A stretch of 64,000 bases of DNA from Azospirillum lipoferum. Lineage in GTDB: Bacteria > Pseudomonadota > Alphaproteobacteria > Azospirillales > Azospirillaceae. The notes beneath the pieces were generated by a model, which searched no databases, had not been told where the DNA came from, and worked only from the letters and a program-made list of their open reading frames with translations. Below are positions 42,187-50,796 of this stretch, in pieces. A program made the translations under genes and the position numbers. Numbering within the stretch: the stretch's first letter is position 1; each line of letters begins with the position of its first letter. The stretch lies in NCBI RefSeq assembly GCF_024170005.1, contig NZ_JALJXJ010000020.1, positions 1-64,000 of the forward strand, read 5' to 3'.

Positions 42187-43263
42187 CTATCGGGATTGGC
42201 CCCCGTGGGCCGGCGGGCTGATGATCAGCAGCGTATCCTGCGGCTGGATGATGTAGCGGTTGCGTTCGGTGAAGGGGATGTCGCGGCCGTGGCTGTGGAC
42301 CTGGACGACCATGCCGGCGCTGACCTCCGCCATGGTCTGACCGACCTCGTCCGGTTCCGCCCGCCGTTCGTTCAGCACCATCTGGCCGCCGGCCGACATC
42401 AGGTCGCACAGGAAGGGGGTGGCGTGGCGCGTCTCCACCGCGTCGGCCATCAGATAGCCGCCGATCTTCGGCGGCGACACCACCAGATCGGCGCCGCTGA
42501 GGTTGGCGAGCTTGATGTTCTCCTCCTGTTTGATGTTCGCCACGATCTTGGTGGCGGCGGACAGGTGGCGCACGGTCAGGATCACCAGGATGGTGGTGTC
42601 GTCGCGCCCGGTGCTGACGATCACCGCCTTTGCCCGGCCGACGCAGGCCTGGGTCAGCGTCTCCTCGCTGGTGCCGTCGCCGAGCAGGCCGATAAAGCCG
42701 GCATCGGCGGCCAGCTGGATGCGGTCCTCGGACTCGTCGATGACGACGATGTGGTCGGCGGGATGGCCTTTCGAGACCATCTCCTGTGCGGCGATGAACC
42801 CGCTGTGCCCGAAGCCGCACAGCACGATATGGCCTTGCAACTGCTTCTGAATGCGGCTCAACCGGAATTCCTCCACGATCCTCTGCACCACCAGCTCATA
42901 GGCGGTGCCGAGAAAGATGAACCAGATGAAGATGCGGATTGGCGTGACGGCGAAGGCGTCGATCAGGCGGGCGGTGTGGCTGACCGGCACGATGTCGCCA
43001 TAGCCGACGGTGGTCACCGTGATCATGGCGAAATAGAGGATGTCGGGAAAGCTGATGTGGCCGTCGATCTGGTCCTTCAGCCCGACGCGGTCGAACCAGA
43101 ACACCGCGATGACCAGTGCGATCAGGGCGGCGACGATGCCGACGCGCAGCAGCAGCGTCTTTTCCGCCGACAGGCCGGAGCGGACATGGAGCAGCCTTCC
43201 CTTGCGCAGGGAAGGCTTCGCCCGCCGCCTGTCCTGAAGTCTCCGCTCCGCCGTTTCCCGCAT
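42187..43263 (-). CDS. Potassium channel with TrkA-N (RCK) domain
   Basis: A 358-aa two-helix potassium channel. First helix at about residues 38-58, pore helix and selectivity filter TVGYGD (85-90), second helix to about 125, then an RCK/TrkA-N domain with VLCGFGHSGFIAAQE and a TrkA-C-like end (NRYIIQPQDTLLIISP). It resembles MthK/Kch-type channels gated by a cytoplasmic ligand. Convergent with the dehydrogenase gene. Confidence 0.9.
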   Translation of the reverse strand: MRETAERRLQDRRRAKPSLRKGRLLHVRSGLSAEKTLLLRVGIVAALIALVIAVFWFDRVGLKDQIDGHISFPDILYFAMITVTTVGYGDIVPVSHTARLIDAFAVTPIRIFIWFIFLGTAYELVVQRIVEEFRLSRIQKQLQGHIVLCGFGHSGFIAAQEMVSKGHPADHIVVIDESEDRIQLAADAGFIGLLGDGTSEETLTQACVGRAKAVIVSTGRDDTTILVILTVRHLSAATKIVANIKQEENIKLANLSGADLVVSPPKIGGYLMADAVETRHATPFLCDLMSAGGQMVLNERRAEPDEVGQTMAEVSAGMVVQVHSHGRDIPFTERNRYIIQPQDTLLIISPPAHGGQSR

Positions 43264-43346
43264 CCGCCATCCGTCCGTTCGGGCTCGCTAGATGCCCCGA
43301 TTGTCTGAACACGCGGGACCGCGTTCCGGCCGCAAGGCTTGCGCTT

Positions 43347-44750
43347 TTAAAATTTGAAGACCGCCTCCATGCCGGCGAAATGGATGGTCTTGGCCGGACC
43401 GCTGTCCTTGAGGAAAGAGCCCGGCTGAAACAGCGAATACGAGATCAGCCCTTCGAAGGACCGGCCGGAGCTGTAGGACAGCACCAGTTCGCCCTGTGTG
43501 CCGACATAGCGCGCCCGTGATCCGGCACCGGAGCGCAGCAGGCCGCCGGTCAGGTCATAGACGCCGTCGTCCAGGCTCTCGCGCCAGAAGGCGATGGCGG
43601 AGGCGGAGAGGCTGAACTCGTCGGACAAGGCAAGGTCGAGCGACGGATGCAGGTTCATCAGGTTGAAGGGACCGATGGGTGTCAGTTCGCCGAAATACTT
43701 GGCGCGCGGGAACAGCGGGTTGAAGGTCTCCAGCCGGTCGTCGCGCAGGTTGCCGTCGCCGCTGGCGATGTTGGCCTTCAGGCCCAGGCGCGGTTGCAAG
43801 GGGAGCGTGGTGAAGCGGTAGCCGCTGTCGGTGGCGAGCGACCATGCCCGGATGGACCCGCTGCCAAAGCGGCCGAACTGGCCCATCGCCTCCCAGTTCC
43901 AGTCCCAGCCGGCGGCCTTGCCGAAGCTGCGCAGGCCGACGGTGTGGCGCAGTTCGTTTGCCCTGCCGGAGTCGAAGCTGGCGCGGCGGTTGCGGTAGCC
44001 GATGTAATAGGTGTCCAGCCCGGCGCTGCCTCCCCAGCCAAAATCGACCGGCCGCGTGGCGTAGAGCGCCCAGGCGGTGCGCCTGGCATCGCGGCCGTCG
44101 TCGAACAGATCCGGCGTCGGCTGGATCGGCCGGCCATAGAAGGCGTCGATGCGCCAGGGTCCGGCGGTGACGATGCCCTTCACCGCGTCGAAGGAGCGCG
44201 GCACGTTGGCGCCGTAGCGGATGGAGATCAGCCGTTCCGAGCCGTAGGCCAGCATCTGGCGACCGACGCGCAGCGTACCCTGGGCCTCGCCCAGCGGAGC
44301 ATTGAGGTCGGCGAAGCCCTGCATCAGGTCGATGCGGTCGGAATCGGGCGGAGCCAGCGGGTCCAGCTTGCCCACCGCGTCGGCCATGATCAACTGGCCG
44401 AACAGGCGCAGGCCCTGGCCGACGCGCAGGTCGGCGTAGGGCAGGGCACGCCACAGGCCATAGGCGTCGTTGCGCGGTTCGTCCTGGCCCCAGCCGCTGT
44501 TGCGGACGGCCTCGCCGCGCAGGCGCAGTTCCAGCCCGGTGGAGAGCGAGGCGAAGCCGTCCGAGGTGACCGGAATGGCCTTGAACCGCTCCCAATAGGC
44601 GCCGGACCGCGCCTCGGGCGAGAGCAGGTAGCGGTAATCCTCGTCGAAGCGGGTGTTGGTCAGCGGCGGCGGATTCGCCGATTGGGCCGCATGAGCAGGG
44701 CCGATCCACAGCAACAGGGCGACCGCTGCCGTGCGAAGGCGGACCGTCAT
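43347..44750 (-). CDS. Alginate-export (AlgE-like) outer-membrane porin
   Basis: A 467-aa predicted beta-barrel. A signal peptide (MTVRLRTAAVALLLWIGPAHA) precedes amphipathic strands such as LSTGLELRLRGEAVRNSGWG and LRLFGQLIMADAVG. The C-terminal residue is Phe (MEAVFKF), as BAM substrates require. The alginate-export family carries acidic polysaccharides, but substrates vary. It lies 100 bp downstream of the glycoside hydrolase in the same direction, so it may be the outlet or inlet for the cluster's saccharide. Confidence 0.78.
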   Translation of the reverse strand: MTVRLRTAAVALLLWIGPAHAAQSANPPPLTNTRFDEDYRYLLSPEARSGAYWERFKAIPVTSDGFASLSTGLELRLRGEAVRNSGWGQDEPRNDAYGLWRALPYADLRVGQGLRLFGQLIMADAVGKLDPLAPPDSDRIDLMQGFADLNAPLGEAQGTLRVGRQMLAYGSERLISIRYGANVPRSFDAVKGIVTAGPWRIDAFYGRPIQPTPDLFDDGRDARRTAWALYATRPVDFGWGGSAGLDTYYIGYRNRRASFDSGRANELRHTVGLRSFGKAAGWDWNWEAMGQFGRFGSGSIRAWSLATDSGYRFTTLPLQPRLGLKANIASGDGNLRDDRLETFNPLFPRAKYFGELTPIGPFNLMNLHPSLDLALSDEFSLSASAIAFWRESLDDGVYDLTGGLLRSGAGSRARYVGTQGELVLSYSSGRSFEGLISYSLFQPGSFLKDSGPAKTIHFAGMEAVFKF

Positions 44751-44821
44751 GGGGCATCTCCGTAAGGGCGCTGGGCTGCACCGATCCTAGGGAGATGCCC
44801 GTCGGCGTGATTGCTCGTTCC

Positions 44822-44840
44822 GAACCGCTTTTGCCGGTTC
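44822..44840 (-). terminator. Possible terminator after the glycoside hydrolase gene
   Basis: GAACCG/CGGTTC stem with a 7-nt loop in the gap between the glycoside hydrolase and the porin. No T run. Weak evidence. Confidence 0.3.
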
Positions 44841-44850
44841 TGCGCGCGCT

Positions 44851-45780
44851 TTACCCCACCGCCGCCATCGCCGCCGCCGTGTCGGCCGTCCGCGTGGTGC
44901 CGTAGCGGCGGATCATCGCCGCACAGAACCCGGCGAACTCCTCGGCCACCTGGGGCGGGCTGGTGTGGTGGGGTTCGACGCCGCGGTGTTCGGGGGTGAA
45001 GCAGAAGGTGACGGTCACCTCGAAATCGGCCAGCGCCTCCATCTGGCGGTCGAACCAGTCCAGCGCGTTGGGACGGAAGCTGTCGGCCCAGGACAGGCCG
45101 GTGCGCAGGTGGCGGACGCCGAGCCGCTTCAGCCATGCCACCGCCTCGTCCAGCCGGTGGTCCTCGTAATGGAACCACTGACAGATGCCCATCTGCCCGG
45201 CATAGGGGGCGAAGGCCTCCACCGCCGGTTTCGGCGTGCCGTCGGCGCGTAGCAGCCCCATGTGGAAGTGGCGGTAGTAGGACGATCCCTCCGCCTCCTT
45301 GTGGCGGGTGGTGGCCTCCCAATGGCTGGGCAGGTCGTACAGGCTGTACCAGTGGATGCGCGGCACCTTGCCGATCAGCAGTTCGGCGGTGCGCTTGACG
45401 CCCCAGGCCTGCACCTCCTCGGCCCCGAAGGAGGAGACGCCGGCCTCGGTCACCCAGATCGGCTTGTCCGTGACCGCGCGGATCTCGTCGATCTTGTTCG
45501 GCCACTCGTGGATCTGCCACAGATTCCAGTCGAGCGGGAAGCCGTGGACCGCCACCACGTCGACCTCCTCCAGCACGCCGCGCTCGTCGAGCCGGCGGAC
45601 GAAGGACGGATCGATGGGGGACATGCCGCCCAGCACGCGGGTGACGGTGGAATTCTCCGCCCGGATCGCCTGTCCGGCCAGGATGGTCATGCGGGCGAAC
45701 AGGTCCCATTCGGGGTCGAGGTTGGGATCCCAGTGCGACTTGTTGTTGGGCTCGTTCCAGATCTTGGCGGCTTCGATCAT
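44851..45780 (-). CDS. Glycoside hydrolase, apparently circularly permuted TIM barrel
   Basis: A 309-aa clan GH-A-like enzyme, nearest to the GH39/beta-xylosidase type in look. Glu10 in IWNEPNN (strand 4) fits the acid/base and Glu112 in WVTEAG (strand 7) the nucleophile. His80 in VDVVAVHGFPLDW is strand 6, and HWYSLYD strand 8. After Pro184-Tyr193 the sequence turns to features of strands 1-3: GICQWFHYED (198-207), GVRHLRTGLSW (221-231) and EVTVTFCFTPEH (254-265), with helices between. So strands 4-8 precede 1-3. No upstream part is lost, because the methyltransferase gene overlaps the start. It has no signal peptide. Confidence 0.78.
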   Translation of the reverse strand: MIEAAKIWNEPNNKSHWDPNLDPEWDLFARMTILAGQAIRAENSTVTRVLGGMSPIDPSFVRRLDERGVLEEVDVVAVHGFPLDWNLWQIHEWPNKIDEIRAVTDKPIWVTEAGVSSFGAEEVQAWGVKRTAELLIGKVPRIHWYSLYDLPSHWEATTRHKEAEGSSYYRHFHMGLLRADGTPKPAVEAFAPYAGQMGICQWFHYEDHRLDEAVAWLKRLGVRHLRTGLSWADSFRPNALDWFDRQMEALADFEVTVTFCFTPEHRGVEPHHTSPPQVAEEFAGFCAAMIRRYGTTRTADTAAAMAAVG

Positions 45781-46562
45781 CCCTCGGTCCCTTTCTTCAC
45801 GGCATCTTCTTTTGGCTGTGCGGGATAGACGGCCCCCGCCTCGGTCGGTCGGTCGACCCGGCGGCAGACATAGACCTCGCGTTCCGGATGCTCGGTGATG
45901 GCGAAGCCGGCGCTGCGCAGCATCGCCTCGGCGCAGGCGGCATTCGGCGCCCACCAGTTGGTCCAGTCGCGGGCGTATTCGTGTTCGATGAAATGCAGCT
46001 TCGGATAGCCGGGATCGTCGAAATGGTCCTGCTCGAAGAAGTCGTAGTCGCTGCGCACCGGCGCCACCTCGGCCGAGCCGCGCTGCATCGACTGGAAGAT
46101 CATCAGATCCCTGGCGACATGGTCATGGATCAGGTCGAGCGCCAGCAGCGGGTGGCGCAGGTGGTAGAGCACGCCCATGAACAGCACGACGTCGAAGCTC
46201 TCAGCCAGCGCGGCGACGTCATAGACCGACATCCTGTGGAACTCGATCTCCTGGCCGGTCACCTCGGCGGCGAATTTCGCCTGGGCCAGATAGCGGTCGT
46301 CGAAGTCGATGGCGACCACCCGGTCGGCGCCGCGGCGCTTCATCTCGATCGAGTAGAAGCCGCCGTTGCAGCCGATGTCGAGGACGGTGCGGCCGGTCAG
46401 ATCCTTCGGCACCGCATGCTCGAACCGCTTCCACTTCACGTTCGGGTAGTCGTTGAGGAAATGATCGGGCGCCGTGCGCACGCCGTTGAGGTCGATGTTG
46501 TGGAACCAGTCGCCGAGTTCTGCGACGCGTTCGCGGATCTGGTCGGCCGTCAGGCTCGTCAT
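45777..46562 (-). CDS. SAM-dependent methyltransferase (CmoB/DUF1698-like)
   Basis: A 261-aa class I methyltransferase. Motif I is TVLDIGCNGGFYS (59-71), followed by GADRVVAIDFDDRYLAQAKF and FDVVLFMGVLYHLRHPLLAL, which resemble the DUF1698/CmoB group. It may methylate a sugar or lipid intermediate. I recall a TIGRFAM methyltransferase family of this type (TIGR04290) associated with such clusters, but that is unverified memory. It overlaps the glycoside hydrolase and the phosphatase by 4 bp each. Confidence 0.82.
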   Translation of the reverse strand: MTSLTADQIRERVAELGDWFHNIDLNGVRTAPDHFLNDYPNVKWKRFEHAVPKDLTGRTVLDIGCNGGFYSIEMKRRGADRVVAIDFDDRYLAQAKFAAEVTGQEIEFHRMSVYDVAALAESFDVVLFMGVLYHLRHPLLALDLIHDHVARDLMIFQSMQRGSAEVAPVRSDYDFFEQDHFDDPGYPKLHFIEHEYARDWTNWWAPNAACAEAMLRSAGFAITEHPEREVYVCRRVDRPTEAGAVYPAQPKEDAVKKGTEG

Positions 46563-47167
46563 GCCGCACCCTCGTTGATGCTGTGAACCTTCAGCCCCCA
46601 ATCGCCGGCGATGATGACGCTGCGGGAAGCCGGGCTGATTTCGAATCGTCCATGGAAGTCCAGCGGCAGGCCCATGGCATGGGCCAGCGCCGCCTTGATG
46701 ATGTCGCCGTGGCTGACCAGGGCCAGCCTGCCGCCGGGATGGGCGCGGCGCAGCCGGTCGAGCAATGCTGCGATCCGGGTCTGCGCCTCCGCCATCGATT
46801 CGCCGGGGGTTTCCCCGGGAGTGGGGCGGCCATGGCTGCGCGCCCGGTTCCACAGGTCCCAGGCGGGGTCGCCGTGCAGCTCCTCGAACCGCCTGCCGCT
46901 CCAGGCGCCGAGGTCGAGTTCGTTCAGCGCCGGCTCGATGGTCAGGGGAAGGCCTTGCCGCTCCGCGATGGGAGTGGCGGTTTCGATGGCGCGCTCCAGC
47001 GGGCTGGACAGCACGGCGATCAGGCGCTGTGACGACAGGCGGTCGGCCAGCGCATCGGCCTCCGCCCGGCCCTGGGCACTCAGCCTCACGCCGGCCATGC
47101 GGCCGCACAGGACCGAGCCCAGCCGGTCGTGCGAGCCGTGGCGCACCAGGATGAAGATGGTTTCCAT
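46559..47167 (-). CDS. Histidine phosphatase family protein
   Basis: A 202-aa phosphoglycerate-mutase-like phosphatase. The catalytic RHG is at residues 9-11, the ERAIETATPIAE arginine-containing helix and ELDLGAWSGRRFEEL follow, and VSHGD supplies the second His. In this cluster it may remove phosphate from an inositol or sugar phosphate, for example the product of the neighbouring Ino1 gene. That is inference from position. Confidence 0.85.
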   Translation of the reverse strand: METIFILVRHGSHDRLGSVLCGRMAGVRLSAQGRAEADALADRLSSQRLIAVLSSPLERAIETATPIAERQGLPLTIEPALNELDLGAWSGRRFEELHGDPAWDLWNRARSHGRPTPGETPGESMAEAQTRIAALLDRLRRAHPGGRLALVSHGDIIKAALAHAMGLPLDFHGRFEISPASRSVIIAGDWGLKVHSINEGAA

Positions 47168-47175
47168 GCCGCCGC

Positions 47176-48282
47176 TCACATCAGGCGGGATGGCTTTGTC
47201 CCGAGAGGCTCCCCGGCGATGAAGCGCAGCGTGCGTTCCCGTGCCTCGTGGTCGGTGAACTGCTCCGGCGGCGACTTCATGAAGTAGCTGGACGGGCCGA
47301 CCAGCGGGCCGGCGATGCCGCGGTCGAGCGCCAGCTTGGCGCAGCGCACCGCATCGATGACGATGCCGGCTGAGTTGGGGCTGTCCCAGACCTCCAGCTT
47401 CAGCTCCACATTCAGCGGCACGCCGCCGAAGGTGGTGCCTTCCAGCCGGATATGCGCCCATTTGCGGTCGGTCAGCCACGGCACATGGTCGCTGGGACCG
47501 ACATGCACGTCATCCGGGTCGAGCGGCACGTCGAGTTGGCTGGTGACCGCCTGGGTCTTGGAGATCTTCTTCGATTCCAGCCGTTCGCGCTCCAGCATGT
47601 TCTTGAAATCGGTGTTGCCGCCGAAATTCAGCTGATAGGTGCGGTCCAGCCGCACGCCGCGCTCGCGGAACAGGTTGGCCAGCATGCGATGGACGATGGT
47701 GGCGCCGACCTGGCTCTTGATGTCGTCGCCGATGATCGGCAGCCCGCGTTCGGCGAAGCGCCGCGCCCAGACCGGGTTGGAGGCGATGAAGACCGGGATG
47801 CAGTTGACGAAGGCGCAGCCGGCCTCCAGCGCCTGTTCGGCGTAGAATTCGGTGGCCTGCTGCGAGCCGACCGGCAGGTAGGACACCAGGATGTCGGTGC
47901 CGGTGCGGCGCAGGGTTTCCGCCACATCCACCGGCCGCCGTTCCGATTCGGCGATGTCGCCGGAAAGGTATTTGCCGATGCCGTCCAGGGTCGGGCCGCG
48001 CTCCACCGGCACGCCGAAGCGCGGCGGCTTGGCGAAGCGGAAGGTGTTGTTCGGTGGCGCGAAAATGGCGTCGGCAACGTCGGAACCCACTTTCGACGCA
48101 GCAACATCGAAGGCTGCGGAGATCTCGATGTCTCCAACGTGATAACCGCCGAGATCGACCGTCATAAGCCCCGGAGGCGGCTCATTGGCTTTAGCACCGG
48201 CGTAATAGCATATCCCTTGTACGAAAGATGATGCGCAATTTCCGACGCCAGCGATCGCTACCCGGAGCTTTTTCCCAGTCAC
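47176..48282 (-). CDS. ino1: Inositol-3-phosphate synthase
   Basis: A 368-aa NAD-dependent enzyme that turns glucose-6-phosphate into 1D-myo-inositol 3-phosphate. Short (actinobacterial/archaeal-type) form: AIAGVGNCASSF at residues 9-20, LVSYLPVGSQQATEFYAEQA, GDDIKSQVGATIVHRMLANL, LNFGGNTDFKNMLERERLES, and KLEVWDSPNSAGIVIDAVRC. The start is a GTG with GGGAGA upstream. First gene of the left arm of the saccharide cluster. Confidence 0.93.
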   Translation of the reverse strand: MTGKKLRVAIAGVGNCASSFVQGICYYAGAKANEPPPGLMTVDLGGYHVGDIEISAAFDVAASKVGSDVADAIFAPPNNTFRFAKPPRFGVPVERGPTLDGIGKYLSGDIAESERRPVDVAETLRRTGTDILVSYLPVGSQQATEFYAEQALEAGCAFVNCIPVFIASNPVWARRFAERGLPIIGDDIKSQVGATIVHRMLANLFRERGVRLDRTYQLNFGGNTDFKNMLERERLESKKISKTQAVTSQLDVPLDPDDVHVGPSDHVPWLTDRKWAHIRLEGTTFGGVPLNVELKLEVWDSPNSAGIVIDAVRCAKLALDRGIAGPLVGPSSYFMKSPPEQFTDHEARERTLRFIAGEPLGTKPSRLM

Positions 48283-48607
48283 CGAGATCTCCCATCCTTA
48301 AATGCGCGTCAATTGGTGAAACCATTATATTTGTAATCCTGAAACCGATTCACCGGAAGATCTGTCTTAAGGTACTTACCTTTTGGGCAAGGTGCGAAAT
48401 TTTCAATGGCGGTGTTAGTGTCGACAGTGTAGCTATCGTAACCGTTCTATTGGGTTGTGATTCGATTCAGAAACAAAACCACACGGGGTGCTCTGGGCAG
48501 CTTGCGGAGACGGGTGGACAGCTTGCGGTCTTGGACGGCCGCGACGGCGCTGCCGCATGTCTTCCGCACGTCAACGTCAAAAATCTTCAAACTTCTCGGA
48601 GGGACTT
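48283..48607. promoter_or_regulatory. Divergent promoter region of the saccharide cluster
   Basis: 325 bp without a supported gene and visibly more AT-rich than its surroundings. It must drive ino1 leftward and the epimerase genes rightward. It contains a perfect palindrome, AAGGTA-CT-TACCTT (48369-48382). I find no sigma-54 match. Confidence 0.6.
48369..48382. promoter_or_regulatory. AAGGTACTTACCTT palindrome
   Basis: Two exact 6-bp arms, AAGGTA and TACCTT, with a 2-bp spacer, centred between the two arms of the cluster. Suited to a dimeric regulator, but no known consensus is recognised. Confidence 0.4.
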
Positions 48608-49720
48608 GTGGGAGAGACCGTTCTCGTCACCGGTGGCGCCGGCTTCATCGGCCGCCATGTCGCCAAGGCCCTGCTTGCCCGCGGCGACCGCGTCCGGGTT
48701 CTGGACAGCCTGATCGAGCAGGTGCACCCGACGCGGCAGCGTCCCGACGAACTGGATGCCGATGTTGAGTTGCTGGTCGGCGATGTGCGCGACGATGCCA
48801 TGGTCGCCCGCGCGCTGGAGGGGGTCGATTCGGTGATCCACCTCGCCGCGGAGGTCGGCGTCGGCCAGAGCATGTATGCGGTCGACCGCTACACCTCGGT
48901 GAATGATTACGGCACCGCCGTGCTGTTCCAGCGCCTGATCGACAAGCCGGTGCGCCGGGTCGTCGTCGCGTCGTCCATGAGCATCTATGGCGAGGGGCTG
49001 TACCGCAGCGCCGACGGCACGCTGATGGAGGATGTCGTCCGCGGCGCCCGCAATCCCGATGGCAGCTGGGACCCGCTCGACCGGCAGGGCCGGCCGCTGG
49101 TGCCGGTGCGCACACCGGAAAGCAAGCGTCCGGCGCTGAAGTCGGTCTACGCCATCGGCAAATATGTGCAGGAACGGCTGACGCTGACGCTGACCGCGCA
49201 ATATGGGATGGAGGGCTCGGCCCTTCGCCTGTGGAACGCCTATGGGCCGGGACAGGCGCTGTCCAATCCCTACACCGGCGTGCTGGCGATCTTCGCTTCG
49301 CGCATCGCCAACGGCCAGCGCCCGATGATCTTCGAGGATGGGCAGCAGCGCCGCGACTTCGTTCATGTCCGCGACGTCGCCCGCGCCTTCCTGCTGGCGC
49401 TGGACAACCCGGCCGCCAACGGCGAGGTGTTCAACATCGGTTCCGGCGAGGAGCGGACGGTGGAGGAGGTGGCGTTGATGCAGGCCGCCTCGATGGGCCG
49501 TGCCGACCTGACGCCGGAGATCACCGGCAAGGCGCGGGCCGGCGACATCCGCCACAACATCCCCGACCTGACCAAGGCCCGCGCCGTGCTGGGCTATGAC
49601 CGGCAGGAGGATTTCTCGGAGGGGCTGGCCGAGCTGGCCGAGTGGGTCGCCCGGCAGGAGGCGCAGGATCGCGTCGCCGAGGCTCGCCGCGAACTGGAAG
49701 AGCGGGGTCTGGTGGCATGA
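48608..49720 (+). CDS. NAD-dependent sugar epimerase/dehydratase 1
   Basis: A 370-aa extended SDR that acts on a nucleotide sugar. VLVTGGAGFIGRHVAKALLA binds NAD, and the catalytic Ser-Tyr-Lys is seen in ASSMSIYGEG and VYAIGKYVQE. GSALRLWNAYGPGQALSNPY is typical of UDP-sugar 4-epimerases and related dehydratases. The GTG at 48608 has GGAGGG in front. It overlaps the next gene by 4 bp. Confidence 0.9.
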   Translation: MGETVLVTGGAGFIGRHVAKALLARGDRVRVLDSLIEQVHPTRQRPDELDADVELLVGDVRDDAMVARALEGVDSVIHLAAEVGVGQSMYAVDRYTSVNDYGTAVLFQRLIDKPVRRVVVASSMSIYGEGLYRSADGTLMEDVVRGARNPDGSWDPLDRQGRPLVPVRTPESKRPALKSVYAIGKYVQERLTLTLTAQYGMEGSALRLWNAYGPGQALSNPYTGVLAIFASRIANGQRPMIFEDGQQRRDFVHVRDVARAFLLALDNPAANGEVFNIGSGEERTVEEVALMQAASMGRADLTPEITGKARAGDIRHNIPDLTKARAVLGYDRQEDFSEGLAELAEWVARQEAQDRVAEARRELEERGLVA

Positions 49721-50796
49721 GCGGCTCCAAAAACCCTGTCCTCATCACCGGCGGTGCCGGCTTCATCGGATCGAACCTTGCCGACCGGCTGGCGTCGGAC
49801 GGGCATGACGTGCTGATCTATGACGCGCTGCGCCGTCCGGGGGTGGAGCGGAACCTGCGCTGGCTGCAGGCCCGCCACCCGTCGCGCATCAGCGCCGTCA
49901 CCGCCGACCTGCGCGACGAACAGGCGCTGGCCGATGTGGCGAAGGACGCCAAGGCGGTGTTTCATCTGGCCGCCCAGGTCGCGGTCACCACCAGCATGGT
50001 CGATCCCATCGACGATTTCGAGGTGAACATCCGCGGCACCCTGTCCCTGCTGGAGGCGGTGCGCCATCACAACCACCGTCAGGGCCGGCGCACGCCGGTG
50101 ATCTTCGCCAGCACCAACAAGGTCTATGGCGACCTCGCCGACGTGGAGCTGGAACTGGTGGGCGACGCCTACGCGCCGGTCGATCCGGCGATCCGCGCCC
50201 ATGGCGTGTCGGAGGTCCGGCCGCTCGACTTCCACACCCCCTATGGCTGTTCCAAGGGGGCGGCGGACCAGTATGTGCTGGATTACGCCCGCAGCTTCGA
50301 CCTGCCGACCGCCGTGCTGCGGATGAGCTGCATCTATGGCCCGCGCCAGATGGGGACGGAGGATCAGGGCTGGGTCGCCCATTTCCTGATCCGCGCGCTG
50401 AACGGCGAGCCGATCACCATCTATGGCGACGGCCGGCAGGTGCGCGACGTGCTGTTCGCCGCCGATACGGTGCAGGCCTATGTCTCCGCCTGGGAGCGGA
50501 TCGAGCAGGTGAAGGGCCGCGCCCTCAACCTCGGCGGCGGAGCGGCGAACGCCATCAGCCTGCGCCAGCTGATCGCGCACATCGAATATCTGATGGGCCG
50601 CAAGGTGGAGGTCAGTTACGGCGACTGGCGGGCCGGCGACCAGCGCTATTACGTGTCGGACACCCGCGCGGCGCGTCAGGCATTGGGCTTGCCCGAGCCG
50701 ACCGACTGGAAGCGCGGCGTGGCGCTGCTGGCCGAATGGCTGCGGGCGGAGAAGAGCGGTGTGACCACTGCCGCCCCTTCGGTGGAGGCCGCCTGA
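49717..50796 (+). CDS. NAD-dependent sugar epimerase 2 (CDP-paratose 2-epimerase-like)
   Basis: A 359-aa extended SDR. PVLITGGAGFIGSNLADRLA, ASTNKVYGDL, HTPYGCSKGAADQYVLDYAR and MSCIYGPRQMGTEDQGWVAH match CDP-paratose 2-epimerase (RfbE) motifs strongly. It could make CDP-tyvelose or a related 2-epimer, but no CDP-paratose synthase (RfbS), glucose-1-phosphate cytidylyltransferase or dehydratase is here, so the real substrate is open. Confidence 0.88.
   Translation: MSGSKNPVLITGGAGFIGSNLADRLASDGHDVLIYDALRRPGVERNLRWLQARHPSRISAVTADLRDEQALADVAKDAKAVFHLAAQVAVTTSMVDPIDDFEVNIRGTLSLLEAVRHHNHRQGRRTPVIFASTNKVYGDLADVELELVGDAYAPVDPAIRAHGVSEVRPLDFHTPYGCSKGAADQYVLDYARSFDLPTAVLRMSCIYGPRQMGTEDQGWVAHFLIRALNGEPITIYGDGRQVRDVLFAADTVQAYVSAWERIEQVKGRALNLGGGAANAISLRQLIAHIEYLMGRKVEVSYGDWRAGDQRYYVSDTRAARQALGLPEPTDWKRGVALLAEWLRAEKSGVTTAAPSVEAA

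Noticed and set aside
45781..45954. N-terminal extension of the glycoside hydrolase
   Set aside because: The 58 extra residues are Arg-rich and lie in the wrong frame of the methyltransferase gene. They do not contain the missing strands 1-3, which are at the C-terminus instead.
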